The notes: a model not told the origin generated them from the sequence alone. A stretch of DNA of 64,000 bases from Paraburkholderia sp. (GCF_028283785.1 NZ_JAPWKB010000019.1:516001-580000), one strand, 5' to 3'; positions 8,933 through 18,093 are shown, counted from the stretch's first letter. A program made the numbers and translations.

Positions 8933-9899
8933 GCGCACGCCAATCGGCGCCACGCCGGTACCTGAAACCGGCGTCGTGCCGCGCACGCAACTGGGCGGCG
9001 CACGTGTGCTGGTGGTCGGCGACGTAATGCTCGACCGTTACTGGTTCGGCGACGTCAATCGTATATCGCCGGAAGCGCCGGTGCCCGTGGTCCATGTGCA
9101 ACGCCAGGAAGATCGGCTCGGCGGCGCGTCGAACGTGGCGCGCAACGCCGTCGCGCTCGGTGCGCAAGCCGGTTTGCTATGCGTGATCGGCCACGACGAA
9201 CCGGGCGAACGCATCATCCAGTTGCTCGGCGACAGCGGCGTCACGCCGTTCATCGAACGCGATCCGGCGTTGCTGACCACCATCAAGCTGCGCGTGCTGT
9301 CGCGTCAGCAACAGTTGCTGCGCGTCGATTTCGAGAATCTGCCCGCGCACGAAGTGCTGCTCGCGGGTCTCGCGCGCTTCGACGACCTGCTGCCGTCGCA
9401 CGACGTGATCCTGATGTCGGATTACGCGAAGGGCGGCCTCACGCACGTGACGAAGATGATCGCGAATGCGCGCGCGGCGGGCAAACCGGTGCTGGTCGAT
9501 CCGAAGGGCGACGACTGGGAACGCTATCGCGGCGCGACGCTCATCACGCCGAATCGCGCGGAATTGCGCGAAGTGGTCGGGCAGTGGAAGTCGGAAGAAG
9601 ACCTGCACGCGCGCGTATCGAAGCTGCGCACCGATCTGCAATTCGATGCGTTGCTGCTGACGCGCTCGGAAGAGGGCATGACGCTGTTTTCGAACGACGG
9701 CACGTGGCACGCATCGGCGCAGGCGCGCGAGGTGTACGACGTGTCGGGCGCGGGCGACACCGTGATCGCGACGCTGGCCGTCATGCTCGGCGCGGGTTTG
9801 CCGCTGATCGACGCGGTCGCGCTGGCCAATCGTGCGGCCGGGATCGTGGTCGGCAAGCTCGGCACCGCCACGGTCGATTACGACGAACTTTTCGCCTGA
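8898..9899 (+). CDS. hldA: D-glycero-beta-D-manno-heptose-7-phosphate kinase
   Basis: A PfkB/ribokinase-family protein of 333 aa: GDVMLDRYWFGDVNRISPEAPVPV near the N-terminus, LGGASNVARNA, and the C-terminal PfkB signature DVSGAGDT with the catalytic Asp. It matches the RfaE1 half only, with no fused HldC nucleotidyltransferase domain. It makes heptose-1,7-bisphosphate for LPS inner core. I chose ATG 8898, with GATCGGA upstream and a 35-bp overlap with ugd; an in-frame start at 8871 would add nine residues. hldD follows after 61 bp. Confidence 0.92.
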   Translation: MHDLPQTPTAPERTPIGATPVPETGVVPRTQLGGARVLVVGDVMLDRYWFGDVNRISPEAPVPVVHVQRQEDRLGGASNVARNAVALGAQAGLLCVIGHDEPGERIIQLLGDSGVTPFIERDPALLTTIKLRVLSRQQQLLRVDFENLPAHEVLLAGLARFDDLLPSHDVILMSDYAKGGLTHVTKMIANARAAGKPVLVDPKGDDWERYRGATLITPNRAELREVVGQWKSEEDLHARVSKLRTDLQFDALLLTRSEEGMTLFSNDGTWHASAQAREVYDVSGAGDTVIATLAVMLGAGLPLIDAVALANRAAGIVVGKLGTATVDYDELFA

Positions 9900-9960
9900 T
9901 GCCGGGCGCATGCGCAACGCACACGCTCCACGCTGAACTCACACTGACAGAACCTTCATC

Positions 9961-10953
9961 ATGACTCTGATCGTCACCGGCGCGGCCGGCTTCATCGGTA
10001 GCAATCTCGTCAAGGCGCTCAACGAGCGCGGCGAGCAACGCATCATCGCCGTCGACAACCTGACGCGCGCGGACAAGTTCAAGAATCTGGTCGATTGCGA
10101 GATCGACGATTACCTCGACAAGACCGAGTTCGTCGAGCGCTTTGCGCGCGGCGATTTCGGCAAGGTGCGCGCGGTGTTCCACGAAGGCGCCTGTTCGGAC
10201 ACGATGGAAACCGACGGCCGCTACATGATGGACAACAACTTCCGCTACAGCCGCGCGGTGCTCGATACGTGTCAGGCGAACGGCACGCAGTTTCTGTACG
10301 CGTCGTCGGCGGCGACGTATGGCGGTTCGACGCGCTTCGTCGAAGAACGTGAGGTCGAAGCGCCGCTGAACGTGTACGGCTATTCGAAGTTCCTGTTCGA
10401 TCAGGTGATCCGCCGCGTGTTGCCGGACGCGAAGAGCCAGATTGCCGGCTTCCGCTACTTCAACGTGTACGGGCCGCGCGAGACGCATAAGGCGCGGATG
10501 GCGTCGGTGGCGTTCCACAACTTCAACCAGTTCCGCGCGGAAGGCAAGGTCAAGCTGTTCGGCGAGTACAACGGGTATGCGGCCGGCGAGCAGACGCGCG
10601 ACTTCGTGTCGGTCGAAGACGTCGTGAAGGTCAATCTGTTCTTCTTCGATCATCCGGAGAAGTCGGGCATTTTCAATCTGGGCAGCGGTCGCGCGCAGCC
10701 GTTCAACGATATCGCCAGCACGGTCGTCAACACGCTGCGCGCGTTGAAGGGCGACGCGCCGCTGTCGCTCGCCGAGCAGGTGCAAAGCGGACTGATCGAA
10801 TACGTGCCGTTCCCCGACGCGTTGCGCGGCAAGTACCAGTGCTTCACGCAAGCCGACCAGACGAAGCTGCGTTCGGCCGGCTACGATGCGCCGTTCCTGA
10901 CCGTCCAGGAAGGCGTCGATCGTTACGTGCGTTGGCTATCTGGCCAGGTGTAA
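9961..10953 (+). CDS. hldD: ADP-L-glycero-D-manno-heptose 6-epimerase
   Basis: Extended SDR-family epimerase for the LPS heptose precursor. The 330-residue protein has the NAD motif GAAGFIG (7-13), the catalytic YxxxK (Tyr139, Lys143 in YGYSK) and HEGACSDTMETDG, typical of HldD/RfaD. It forms a cell-envelope group with hldA and ugd. The product feeds heptosyltransferases that lie outside the window. Confidence 0.95.
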   Translation: MTLIVTGAAGFIGSNLVKALNERGEQRIIAVDNLTRADKFKNLVDCEIDDYLDKTEFVERFARGDFGKVRAVFHEGACSDTMETDGRYMMDNNFRYSRAVLDTCQANGTQFLYASSAATYGGSTRFVEEREVEAPLNVYGYSKFLFDQVIRRVLPDAKSQIAGFRYFNVYGPRETHKARMASVAFHNFNQFRAEGKVKLFGEYNGYAAGEQTRDFVSVEDVVKVNLFFFDHPEKSGIFNLGSGRAQPFNDIASTVVNTLRALKGDAPLSLAEQVQSGLIEYVPFPDALRGKYQCFTQADQTKLRSAGYDAPFLTVQEGVDRYVRWLSGQV

Positions 10954-10976
10954 TTCGTTCGTAAGCGTCTTTACAC

Positions 10977-11029
10977 TGGGATCTCCCGGTCGGTGATCGT
11001 CACCGTCCGGTAGCTCAACGGAGATCCCA
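10977..11029 (+). promoter_or_regulatory. RBS-sequestering hairpin before the ComEA-like gene
   Basis: The ten bases TGGGATCTCC (10977-10986) pair perfectly with GGAGATCCCA (11020-11029). The 3' arm contains the GGAG Shine-Dalgarno (11020-11023) of the gene starting at 11031. Nested inside is a second perfect stem, CGGTGA (10991-10996) with TCACCG (11000-11005). The folded form would hide the ribosome binding site. The structure is seen directly; the regulatory role is inferred. Confidence 0.6.
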
Positions 11030-11030
11030 C

Positions 11031-11408
11031 ATGATTCGAAAAATTCTCGTTACCGCGGCCATGCTGGCCGCGTTCGGCCACGCGTACGCGGCGGTCGATG
11101 TCAACACGGCCAACGAAGGCGCACTGCGGGGCATCAAGGGTATCGGCCCGGCGAAAGCCAAGGCGATTCTCGACGAGCGCGGCGCGCACGGTCCATTCAA
11201 GGATCCGGCGGATCTCGGCAAACGCGTCAAGGGCATGGGCGGGCATACCGTCGAGCGCTTGCAGGCGGAAGGTCTCGCTGTCGGTCCGGCTGGCGCTGCT
11301 GCTGGTGCGCCGGCTAAATCCGCGGCAGCCGCGTCGCCCGCTCAGGCAGGCGCGTCCAGAGCGGCGTCGCCCGCGCCCAAAAACGCCAGCGTGGCGGTCA
11401 ACCGGTAG
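11031..11408 (+). CDS. ComEA-like exported helix-hairpin-helix protein
   Basis: The 125-residue protein has a signal peptide (MIRKILVTAAMLAAFGHAYA) cleaved before AVDVNTAN. A ComEA-type helix-hairpin-helix region follows (DVNTANEGALRGIKGIGPAKAKAIL, then KGMGGHTVERLQ). The tail after about residue 85 is low-complexity Ala/Ser/Pro. ComEA proteins bind incoming DNA in the periplasm during transformation; short Burkholderia relatives are annotated by this domain only, so a competence role is not proven. The ribosome binding site sits in the 3' arm of a hairpin. Confidence 0.82.
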   Translation: MIRKILVTAAMLAAFGHAYAAVDVNTANEGALRGIKGIGPAKAKAILDERGAHGPFKDPADLGKRVKGMGGHTVERLQAEGLAVGPAGAAAGAPAKSAAAASPAQAGASRAASPAPKNASVAVNR

Positions 11409-11536
11409 TGCCTTTATGGGCAGCGTCGCGCAGGGCGTCGTGCCCCGGCATGCCGCGCTGCCCGCGTGTGATCCAGTTTCTTCAGGTCGGAGCGATCTGT
11501 CCGGTGCTCCTTCAGCCGTCATGTGAGTGAATGGCT

Positions 11537-11564
11537 CCCGCGGCCGCTCGTCCGCGGGCTTTTT
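11537..11564 (+). terminator. Rho-independent terminator after the ComEA-like gene
   Basis: CCCGCGG (11537-11543) pairs with CCGCGGG (11552-11558), followed by CTTTTT. It sits 130 bp after the ComEA-like gene. I see nothing else certain in the 282-bp gap before cysM. Confidence 0.7.
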
Positions 11565-11690
11565 GGGTCCGAAAAACATCGCAACGGCGAGTCTGCCCAA
11601 TGGCGTACGCGGAGACGCGCGGCAGCCGTGCGCGGCGTGGTTTAGAATCGTTGGATTGAGACTTCCGCGCAGCCGCTTTACTGAATCCTT

Positions 11691-12593
11691 ATGGCCTATA
11701 AAACGATTGAAGACACGATCGGCAATACGCCGCTCATCCAGATGGTCCGCTTGCCCGACGACGAAATCCGCGCGCGCAACAACGTGATTCTCGGCAAGCT
11801 CGAGGGCAATAATCCGGCGGGTTCGGTGAAAGACCGTCCGGCGCTGTCGATGATCCGCAAGGCTGAAGCGCGCGGCCGCATCAAGCCGGGCGATACGCTG
11901 ATCGAAGCGACCAGCGGCAACACCGGCATTGCGCTGGCGATGGTCGCGGCCATTCGCGGCTACAAGATGGTGCTGATCATGCCGGAAGACCTGTCGGTCG
12001 AGCGCCGGCAGAGCATGGCGGCATACGGCGCGCAGATCGTGTTGACGCCGGTCACGGGCGGCATGGAATACGCGCGCGATCTCGCCGAGCAGATGCAGCG
12101 CGAAGGCAAGGGCGTGATCCTCGATCAGTTCGCGAATCCCGACAACCTCGCGGCGCACGTCGAAACCACCGGTCCGGAAATCTGGCGCGATACCGAAGGC
12201 CGCATCACCCATTTCGTATCGGCGATGGGCACGACGGGCACGATCATGGGCACGTCCACGTATCTGAAGGAAATGAATCCGGCCATCGAGATCATCGGTG
12301 CGCAACCGGAAGAGGGCTCGCGCATTCCGGGTATCCGCAAATGGCCGGAAGCGTATATGCCGAAGATTTTCGATCGCAGCCGAGTGGATCGTGTCGAGAG
12401 CGTGAGCCAGGCCGCGTCGGAAGCGATGGTGCGGCGGATGGCATCGGTGGAAGGCGTGTTCGCGGGTATTTCGTCGGGCGGCGCGTGTGAAGTGGCGATG
12501 CGTATCGCGCGCCAGGTCGAGAACGCGACCATCGTGTTTATCGTCTGCGATCGCGGCGACCGCTATCTGTCGACGGGCGTGTTCCCGGCTTGA
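11691..12593 (+). CDS. cysM: Cysteine synthase B (O-acetylserine/S-sulfocysteine type)
   Basis: PLP-dependent fold type II enzyme that makes cysteine from O-acetylserine and sulfide or thiosulfate. The 300-residue protein has the PLP lysine in NNPAGSVKDR (Lys47) and TSGNTG (74-79). CysM-type features include MPEDLSVERRQSMAAYGA and EEGSRIPGIRKWPEAYMPKIFD. The start codon ATG 11691 gives the canonical N-terminus KTIEDTIGNTPL. It stands alone, between a terminator upstream and a shared terminator with mltB downstream. Confidence 0.93.
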   Translation: MAYKTIEDTIGNTPLIQMVRLPDDEIRARNNVILGKLEGNNPAGSVKDRPALSMIRKAEARGRIKPGDTLIEATSGNTGIALAMVAAIRGYKMVLIMPEDLSVERRQSMAAYGAQIVLTPVTGGMEYARDLAEQMQREGKGVILDQFANPDNLAAHVETTGPEIWRDTEGRITHFVSAMGTTGTIMGTSTYLKEMNPAIEIIGAQPEEGSRIPGIRKWPEAYMPKIFDRSRVDRVESVSQAASEAMVRRMASVEGVFAGISSGGACEVAMRIARQVENATIVFIVCDRGDRYLSTGVFPA

Positions 12594-12644
12594 GCCGCGC
12601 GGAAATGGCCGGTCGCGCGTCGCATCGACTGACGCGCGTGCAAT

Positions 12645-12678
12645 AAAAAAGCGCCGGTGAAAACCGGCGCTTTTTTTT
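12645..12678. terminator. Bidirectional terminator between cysM and mltB
   Basis: GCGCCGGT and ACCGGCGC arms surround a GAAA tetraloop, with an A-tract on the left and a T-tract on the right. It can end both convergent transcripts. Confidence 0.88.
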
Positions 12679-12719
12679 ACGGCTGGCGTTGCGCGCGATG
12701 TTCCGCGCGCGGCCGCCCG

Positions 12720-14006
12720 TTATTGCGGCTGCGACGATTGCGGCGCTTGCGGCATCTGCGGCGCTTGCTGAATCTGCGGTGCCGACGACGGAATGTCTGC
12801 ACCCGGACCGCTGACGCCGCCCGTCGCCATCATCTGGCTCTTCACGCGTTCGCCCAGTTGATAAACCGCGAGCGCATAAAAGAAGCTGCGGTTATAGCGC
12901 GTCAGCACGTAGAAGTTTTTCAGGCCCAGCATGTATTCGGTGGCGCGGCCCGGCGTGGGCAGATCGACGACCGCGACCGGCGTGCCGGCCTCCGCTGCTA
13001 CGTCGACGTTCTGATCGCCCATCAGCATGCCCGCGCGCAGCAGTTGTTCGAGCGGCCAGTGCGGTTCGGGCTGACCGTCGGCGGCGGCCTGCGCGACGCC
13101 CAGACTGCCGGTGTCGCTACCAATTTTCCACACCACCGGACGACCCGTCTCCCAACCGTTCAGCTTCAGATAGTTCGCGACGCTGCCGATTGCATCGGCC
13201 TGGCTGTTACGCAGATCGATCTGCTTGTTGCCGTCGAAATCCACCGCGTATTGCACGATGCTGCTCGGCAGAAATTGCGGGATACCGATCGCGCCCGTGT
13301 ACGAACCGAGCACCGTGGTCGGATCGATTTGCGAGTCGCGCGTCCACACCAGATAGTCTTCGAGATTCTTGCGGAACGTGGTCTGACGCTCGGCGCGGTT
13401 CTTCGTGTCCGGGTAGTCAAACGTTAGCGTGGTCAGCGCGTCGAGCACACGGAAGTTGCCCATGTAGCGCCCGTAAATCGTCTCGACACCGATGATCCCG
13501 ACGATCACTTCCGGCGGCACGCCGAACTGCTCGTACGCGCGTTGCAGCGTGGCCTGGTTCGCGCGCCAGAAGCGCACGCCCGCGTTGATGCGAACCTGAT
13601 CGAGAAAACGCGCCTGATACGACCGCCAGTTCTTCACCGACGGTGTGGCCGACGGCGTGACCAGCTTCACGGCCGTGGTCGAATAGCTGACGCCCGCGAA
13701 CAGCGTGTGCAATGCGGCGGGATCGAAGTCGTAGCGCGCGGTCATGTCGTTGATGAACGCGTCGACATTCGGGTTGTTCGCGTAGCGCTGCGGAATGATC
13801 TCTTCTTCGAAGGTTTGCCCTTGCGGCACTGCGGATTGCGGCTGCGCCTGTGCGAGCAGCATCGGCTTGCGCGAGACCGTTTGCGCCGTCGCCGGCGTGA
13901 CGGCCGTCAGGGCACAGCATGCGACGGACAGTGCGGCTACCAACGACGTGATGCGTAGCGGGTTGCGTGCTCGGTTTCGTGCGGACTGGGCAAGCTTGAC
14001 GGTCAT
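12720..14006 (-). CDS. mltB: Membrane-bound lytic murein transglycosylase B
   Basis: The 428-residue protein has an N-terminal signal region with cleavage likely near PATAQ. A long SLT_2/MltB domain follows, with VIVGIIGVETIYGRYMG (catalytic Glu in GVETIYG), GAIGIPQFLPSSI and a putative peptidoglycan-binding DGNKQIDL segment. It cleaves peptidoglycan to 1,6-anhydromuramyl products. I chose ATG 14006; a TTG start at 14039 would add 11 residues. The last 25 residues are Gln/Pro/Ala-rich and outside the catalytic fold. No lipobox cysteine is obvious at the cleavage site, so it may be soluble in the periplasm. Confidence 0.9.
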   Translation of the reverse strand: MTVKLAQSARNRARNPLRITSLVAALSVACCALTAVTPATAQTVSRKPMLLAQAQPQSAVPQGQTFEEEIIPQRYANNPNVDAFINDMTARYDFDPAALHTLFAGVSYSTTAVKLVTPSATPSVKNWRSYQARFLDQVRINAGVRFWRANQATLQRAYEQFGVPPEVIVGIIGVETIYGRYMGNFRVLDALTTLTFDYPDTKNRAERQTTFRKNLEDYLVWTRDSQIDPTTVLGSYTGAIGIPQFLPSSIVQYAVDFDGNKQIDLRNSQADAIGSVANYLKLNGWETGRPVVWKIGSDTGSLGVAQAAADGQPEPHWPLEQLLRAGMLMGDQNVDVAAEAGTPVAVVDLPTPGRATEYMLGLKNFYVLTRYNRSFFYALAVYQLGERVKSQMMATGGVSGPGADIPSSAPQIQQAPQMPQAPQSSQPQ

Positions 14007-14240
14007 AGTGGACGGATTGACTGAAGCGGAAGGAGACAAAGGGAAACGGCGAGAGAGGCGAGACAGTACGGGGCAGTATACCCGACGGTCTTCGGATCAA
14101 TGGTCAAGAACGGTTGTCCGCGCCGCATCGTCGCGCCTTCTGTAAATGGTGTGGTAACTTGCTGCACAGGAGGCGCGCGACCATTGCACGCCGTGGACGG
14201 AGACAGGCGGCGCTTAACAGCCGCGTTGAAAAATACACCT

Positions 14241-15164
14241 ATGGCCACCGGTTTTTATTCCCACGCAGACTGCCTGCTGCACGAGATGGGGCAATGGCAT
14301 CCCGAATGCCCGGCCCGTTTGCAGGCTATCGACGACCAGATGATCGCGAGCGGGATCGATAGTCTGATCCAGCACGAATCGCCGCCGCTTGCCGACGAAA
14401 CCGCACTGTTGCGCGTGCACACGCAGGCGCATGTGGACTACATCCGCGATCTCGCGCCCGAAACCGGCTACGCCGCGATCGATCCCGACACGTCGATGAA
14501 TCCGCACACGTGGCAGGCGTCGTTGCGCGCGGCGGGTGCGGCGATCGCCGCGACCGACGCCGTGATCGAAGGCCGTTACGACAACGCGTTTTGCAGTGTG
14601 CGGCCGCCCGGCCATCACGCGGAACCGGCGCGCGCAATGGGCTTCTGCTTCTTCAATAACGTCGGAATCGCCGCCCGTCATGCGCTCGATGTGCATGGCC
14701 TGGAGCGCGTCGCGATCATCGATTTCGACGTGCATCACGGCAACGGCACCGAGGCCGCGTTCGCGGGCGACTCGCGGGTGCTGATGTGCAGCTTTTTCCA
14801 GCATCCGTTCTATCCGTTCAGCGGCGCGGACCATCAGGCGCCGAACATGTGCAACGTGCCGATGCCGGAGCGCTCGAAAGGCATGGCCGTGCGTGAAGCG
14901 GTGGACCTGCTGTGGCTGCCGCGACTCGAAGCGTTCAAGCCGCAGATGCTGTTTATCTCGGCGGGTTTCGACGCGCATCGCGAGGACGATCTCGGCAACA
15001 TGGGTCTGGTCGAAGACGACTACGTGTGGATGACCGACCAGCTCCGCGACATCGCGAACCGCTATGCACGCGGGCGGATCGTCAGTTGCCTCGAAGGCGG
15101 CTACAACCTGTCGGCGCTCGGTCGCAGCGTGGTCGCGCACGTGCGCGCGCTCGCCGGCATCTGA
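14241..15164 (+). CDS. Histone deacetylase-family (AcuC/HDAC-like) amidohydrolase
   Basis: The 307-residue protein carries class II HDAC-like metal-binding motifs: RPPGHHAEPARAMGFCFFNN, DFDVHHGNGTE (metal ligands Asp/His) and SAGFDAHREDDLGNM. Members deacetylate acetylpolyamines or acetyl-lysine; the substrate here is unknown. ATG 14241 yields the typical start TGFYSHADCLLHEMG with the substrate-contact HPECPARL. The gene is single and divergent from mltB. A GC-rich hairpin just after the stop has no T-tract. Confidence 0.88.
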   Translation: MATGFYSHADCLLHEMGQWHPECPARLQAIDDQMIASGIDSLIQHESPPLADETALLRVHTQAHVDYIRDLAPETGYAAIDPDTSMNPHTWQASLRAAGAAIAATDAVIEGRYDNAFCSVRPPGHHAEPARAMGFCFFNNVGIAARHALDVHGLERVAIIDFDVHHGNGTEAAFAGDSRVLMCSFFQHPFYPFSGADHQAPNMCNVPMPERSKGMAVREAVDLLWLPRLEAFKPQMLFISAGFDAHREDDLGNMGLVEDDYVWMTDQLRDIANRYARGRIVSCLEGGYNLSALGRSVVAHVRALAGI

Positions 15165-15207
15165 CGGATTTCGCGCGCCCGGTCGGGCGCGTGCTGAACG
15201 GCACGTT

Positions 15208-16158
15208 TCAGACTGCGTGCGTCGCGTGCGTCGTGATCCACTGAACCAGCTCGCCGATCACGCGATCCCGGTCGAGATCGTTCATCGTTTCGTGATAACT
15301 GGCCGCGTGCAACGCCAGCGTCTTGTCCGGCGAGCCCGCGTATGTCGCGAATTCGCGGCTGCCGTCGGGCTCGGTGAGTTTGTCGTCGGTGCCGTGAAAG
15401 ACGAGAAGCGGTACGCGCAACGCGTCGCGTCCGTGCTCGATCCGTTTCATCGCCAGCAGCAGTTCGGCGCCGGTGCGCGCCGGAACCGGACCGTGATGCA
15501 CGAGCGGATCGTCGAGATTCGCTTTCACGACAGCCGGAATCCGCGACAGCAGCGACGCATCGATTTTCATCGCCGGAAATCCCGGCCAGATCCGGCTGAT
15601 CAACTGGCTCAGCGCGAGCATCCAGCGCGGTACGTCGCGACCCGGCACGAGCGCGGGACTCGACAGGATCAGCCCCGACAGCGCGCGTCCGCGCACCCGT
15701 CCACCCGCGCCAAGCCGTTCGATCGCGTAAAGCGCGGCAATCGCGCCGCCCATGCTGTGACCCATCAGAAACAACGGCGCGTCGCTGTGCGATGCGTCTT
15801 CGAGCAACGCGGCCGTGTCGTGCAGATAGTCGTCGAAGCGCTGGATGCGTGCGCGTTTGCCGGGCGCGTCGCCGTGGCCGCGCAGATCGATCGCGACCAG
15901 TTCGACGCCGGCCGCATTCAGGCGCGCGGCGAGCGCGGCGTAGCGGCCGGCATGTTCGGCGAGACCGTGTACCAGTGCGACGGTGGCGATGCGAGGCGCT
16001 TTCGCCGGCCAGCGGTAGAGCGGCAGTTCGATGCGGTCGCGGGTCGTCACCGTCGAGCGTTCGGGTTGGCCGTGTTGCGACGATGCGCCCGTTTGCGCGA
16101 GATGCTGCGCGGCAGGTTGGGCCGGTCGGTCCGCTGGATCGTGCCAGGTCGTCTCCAT
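15208..16158 (-). CDS. Alpha/beta hydrolase, monoacylglycerol lipase-like
   Basis: The 316-residue protein has an alpha/beta-hydrolase fold: oxyanion segment LVHGLAEHAGRY, DLRGHGDAPGKR, the nucleophile elbow GHSMGGAIA (Ser), a late Asp (FHGTDDKLTEP) and a His in ASYHETMNDLDRD. This is the arrangement of serine aminopeptidase S33/monoglyceride lipases (PldB-like). It probably cleaves monoacylglycerol or lysophospholipid in the cytoplasm, as no signal peptide is visible. ATG 16158 has AAAGGAT as ribosome binding site. It is divergent from metN. Confidence 0.87.
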   Translation of the reverse strand: METTWHDPADRPAQPAAQHLAQTGASSQHGQPERSTVTTRDRIELPLYRWPAKAPRIATVALVHGLAEHAGRYAALAARLNAAGVELVAIDLRGHGDAPGKRARIQRFDDYLHDTAALLEDASHSDAPLFLMGHSMGGAIAALYAIERLGAGGRVRGRALSGLILSSPALVPGRDVPRWMLALSQLISRIWPGFPAMKIDASLLSRIPAVVKANLDDPLVHHGPVPARTGAELLLAMKRIEHGRDALRVPLLVFHGTDDKLTEPDGSREFATYAGSPDKTLALHAASYHETMNDLDRDRVIGELVQWITTHATHAV

Positions 16159-16217
16159 TGCTATCCTTTTGTTGTGCAGGTGTGCGGCGATGCCCGCACG
16201 ATGATAGACGCCGCGCC

Positions 16218-16236
16218 ATGACAGGCGACCTGTCAT
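16218..16236. promoter_or_regulatory. Perfect inverted repeat, candidate operator upstream of metN/lipase
   Basis: ATGACAGG and CCTGTCAT flank a CGA centre: eight perfect bases on each side. It lies 60 bp upstream of the lipase start and 180 bp upstream of metN in the divergent intergenic region. There is no T-tract, so it is more like a repressor site than a terminator. Confidence 0.45.
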
Positions 16237-16415
16237 CGGTTAAGCAAAGTGGATGCTTGTCTCTAATTCGATTGGGTTATGAAAAGATCGGAATTGATTA
16301 TTAAAGGGAATGACGACGCTGCGGTAGAATCGCGTCTCAAATCCAACACAGGTAACGGCGGCCGCCTGTCGGGAGCGCACAACGCTCGCTGGCACGTTCC
16401 GCCGTTTCGTTTTTC

Positions 16416-17450
16416 ATGATCGAACTACGCAATATTTCCCAGCGTTTCGCAGGGCCCCGGGGCTGGGTCGAGGCGCTGCATTCCGTCAATCTGACGATCC
16501 CCGCGGGCGAAGTGTTCGGCATTATCGGCCGAAGCGGCGCGGGCAAAAGCACGCTGGTGCGCACCATCAATCTGCTGACCCGGCCGAGCGAAGGCAATAT
16601 CGTCGTCAACGGCCGCGATCTGACCACGCTGCCCGCCGCGCAACTGCGCGAAGCGCGGCGCGAGATCGGCATGATCTTTCAGCACTTCAACCTGCTGTCG
16701 TCGCGCACGGTCTACGAGAACGTCGCGCTGCCGCTCGAACTGGCCGGCATGAAGAAGGCCGAGATCGAGGCGACGGTGCTGCCGTTGCTCGATCTGGTCG
16801 GCCTGTCGGCACAGAAGGATCGCTATCCGGCGCAGATCAGCGGCGGCCAGAAACAGCGCGTCGGCATCGCACGCGCGCTGGCGAGCAAGCCGAAAGTGTT
16901 GCTGTCCGACGAGGCGACGTCCGCGCTCGACCCCGAAACCACCCGCGCGATCCTCGATCTGCTGAAGAAGATCAATCGCGAGCTGGGCCTGACCATCGTG
17001 CTGATCACGCACCAGATGGACGTGATCAAGCAGGTTTGCGATCGCGTCGCGGTGCTGGACGCGGGGCGCGTCGTCGAGCAGGGCAAGGTCATCGACGTGT
17101 TCCTGCAACCGCATCACGAAGTCACGCGCGCGTTGATCGGCGATGTGATCGCGCAGGAATTGCCGCCGGCGATGAAAGCGCGTGTCGCCGAGCGCCTGAA
17201 GAACGGCCGTGGCCATCTGCTGCGTCTCGCGTTCACCGGTTCCGGCGTCGATCAGCCGATCCTCTCCGAAACGATTCGTCGCTACGAACTCGACTTCAAT
17301 ATCCTGCACGGCCAGATCGACGAGATCCAGGGGCAGGCGTTCGGCTCGCTCGCGGTGCTCGCGGGCGGTCAGCCGTTGAAGGTGTCGCAGGCAATCACGT
17401 ATCTGCGCGAACAGGGTGTGGTGGTGGAGGAGCTGTCGTATGTTGAGTGA
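16416..17450 (+). CDS. metN: Methionine ABC transporter, ATP-binding protein
   Basis: The 344-residue ABC ATPase drives D/L-methionine uptake. Walker A is GRSGAGKST (38-46), the signature ISGGQKQRVGIARAL, and Walker B LLSDEATSALD. The C-terminal ACT-like NIL domain (about 265-344) is the methionine-sensing regulatory domain of MetN. It overlaps metI by 11 bp, so the two are translationally coupled, and metQ follows. A -10-like TAGAAT at 16325-16330 has no matching -35. Confidence 0.94.
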   Translation: MIELRNISQRFAGPRGWVEALHSVNLTIPAGEVFGIIGRSGAGKSTLVRTINLLTRPSEGNIVVNGRDLTTLPAAQLREARREIGMIFQHFNLLSSRTVYENVALPLELAGMKKAEIEATVLPLLDLVGLSAQKDRYPAQISGGQKQRVGIARALASKPKVLLSDEATSALDPETTRAILDLLKKINRELGLTIVLITHQMDVIKQVCDRVAVLDAGRVVEQGKVIDVFLQPHHEVTRALIGDVIAQELPPAMKARVAERLKNGRGHLLRLAFTGSGVDQPILSETIRRYELDFNILHGQIDEIQGQAFGSLAVLAGGQPLKVSQAITYLREQGVVVEELSYVE

Positions 17451-18093
17451 AATGCTGGATATGTTCGTGCAGTCGTTCTGGGAAACGCTCGTGATGGTGG
17501 GCATCTCGGGCGTCGTAGGCGCGCTGGTGGGCTTGCCGCTGGGCGTGCTGCTGTATCTGACCGATCGCAACGGCGTGCTGCAGAACGTCGCGCTGAACCG
17601 TGCGATGGGCGTCGTCATCAACGCGGTGCGTTCCACGCCGTTCATTATTTTGCTGGTCGCGGTGATCCCGTTCACGCGGGTCATCGTCGGATCGTCGATC
17701 GGTACGGCGGCGGCCGTCGTGCCGCTGACCATCGCGGCTGCGCCGTTTATCGCGCGCCTCGTCGAAACCGCGTTGCGCGAAGTGGACCGCGGGCTGATCG
17801 AAGCCGCGCAGGCAATGGGCGCGACGACCCGCCAGATCGTGTTCAAGGTGCTGTTGCCGGAATCGTGGCCGGGCGTGGTCGCGGGCCTGACGATTACCTT
17901 CGTATCGCTGGTCGGTTATTCGGCGATGGCGGGCGCGATCGGCGGCGGCGGCCTCGGCGATCTCGGTATTCGCTACGGCTATCAGCGCTACGAACCGGAA
18001 GTCATGTGGACGGTCGTGTTGATCCTGATCGTCTTCGTGCAGCTGGTGCAGTCGTTTGGAGATTGGCTGGTGCGACGTCTGAGCCACAAATAA
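17440..18093 (+). CDS. metI: Methionine ABC transporter, permease
   Basis: The 217-residue protein has the length of E. coli MetI and five hydrophobic segments. The permease EAA loop is visible as EVDRGLIEAAQAMGATTRQI. ATG 17440 lies inside the end of metN, with a strong GGAGGAG ribosome binding site 6-12 bases upstream; a start further upstream would add eight unusual Trp/Arg/Ser residues. It pairs with MetN on the inner membrane. Confidence 0.93.
   Translation: MLSEMLDMFVQSFWETLVMVGISGVVGALVGLPLGVLLYLTDRNGVLQNVALNRAMGVVINAVRSTPFIILLVAVIPFTRVIVGSSIGTAAAVVPLTIAAAPFIARLVETALREVDRGLIEAAQAMGATTRQIVFKVLLPESWPGVVAGLTITFVSLVGYSAMAGAIGGGGLGDLGIRYGYQRYEPEVMWTVVLILIVFVQLVQSFGDWLVRRLSHK

Noticed and set aside
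15165..15207. GC-rich hairpin after the deacetylase-like gene as a terminator
   Set aside because: The stem is good but no T-tract follows, so intrinsic termination is unsupported.
16294..16330. Sigma-70 promoter for metN (TTGATT and TAGAAT)
   Set aside because: The spacing is 25 bp, too long for a functional promoter.
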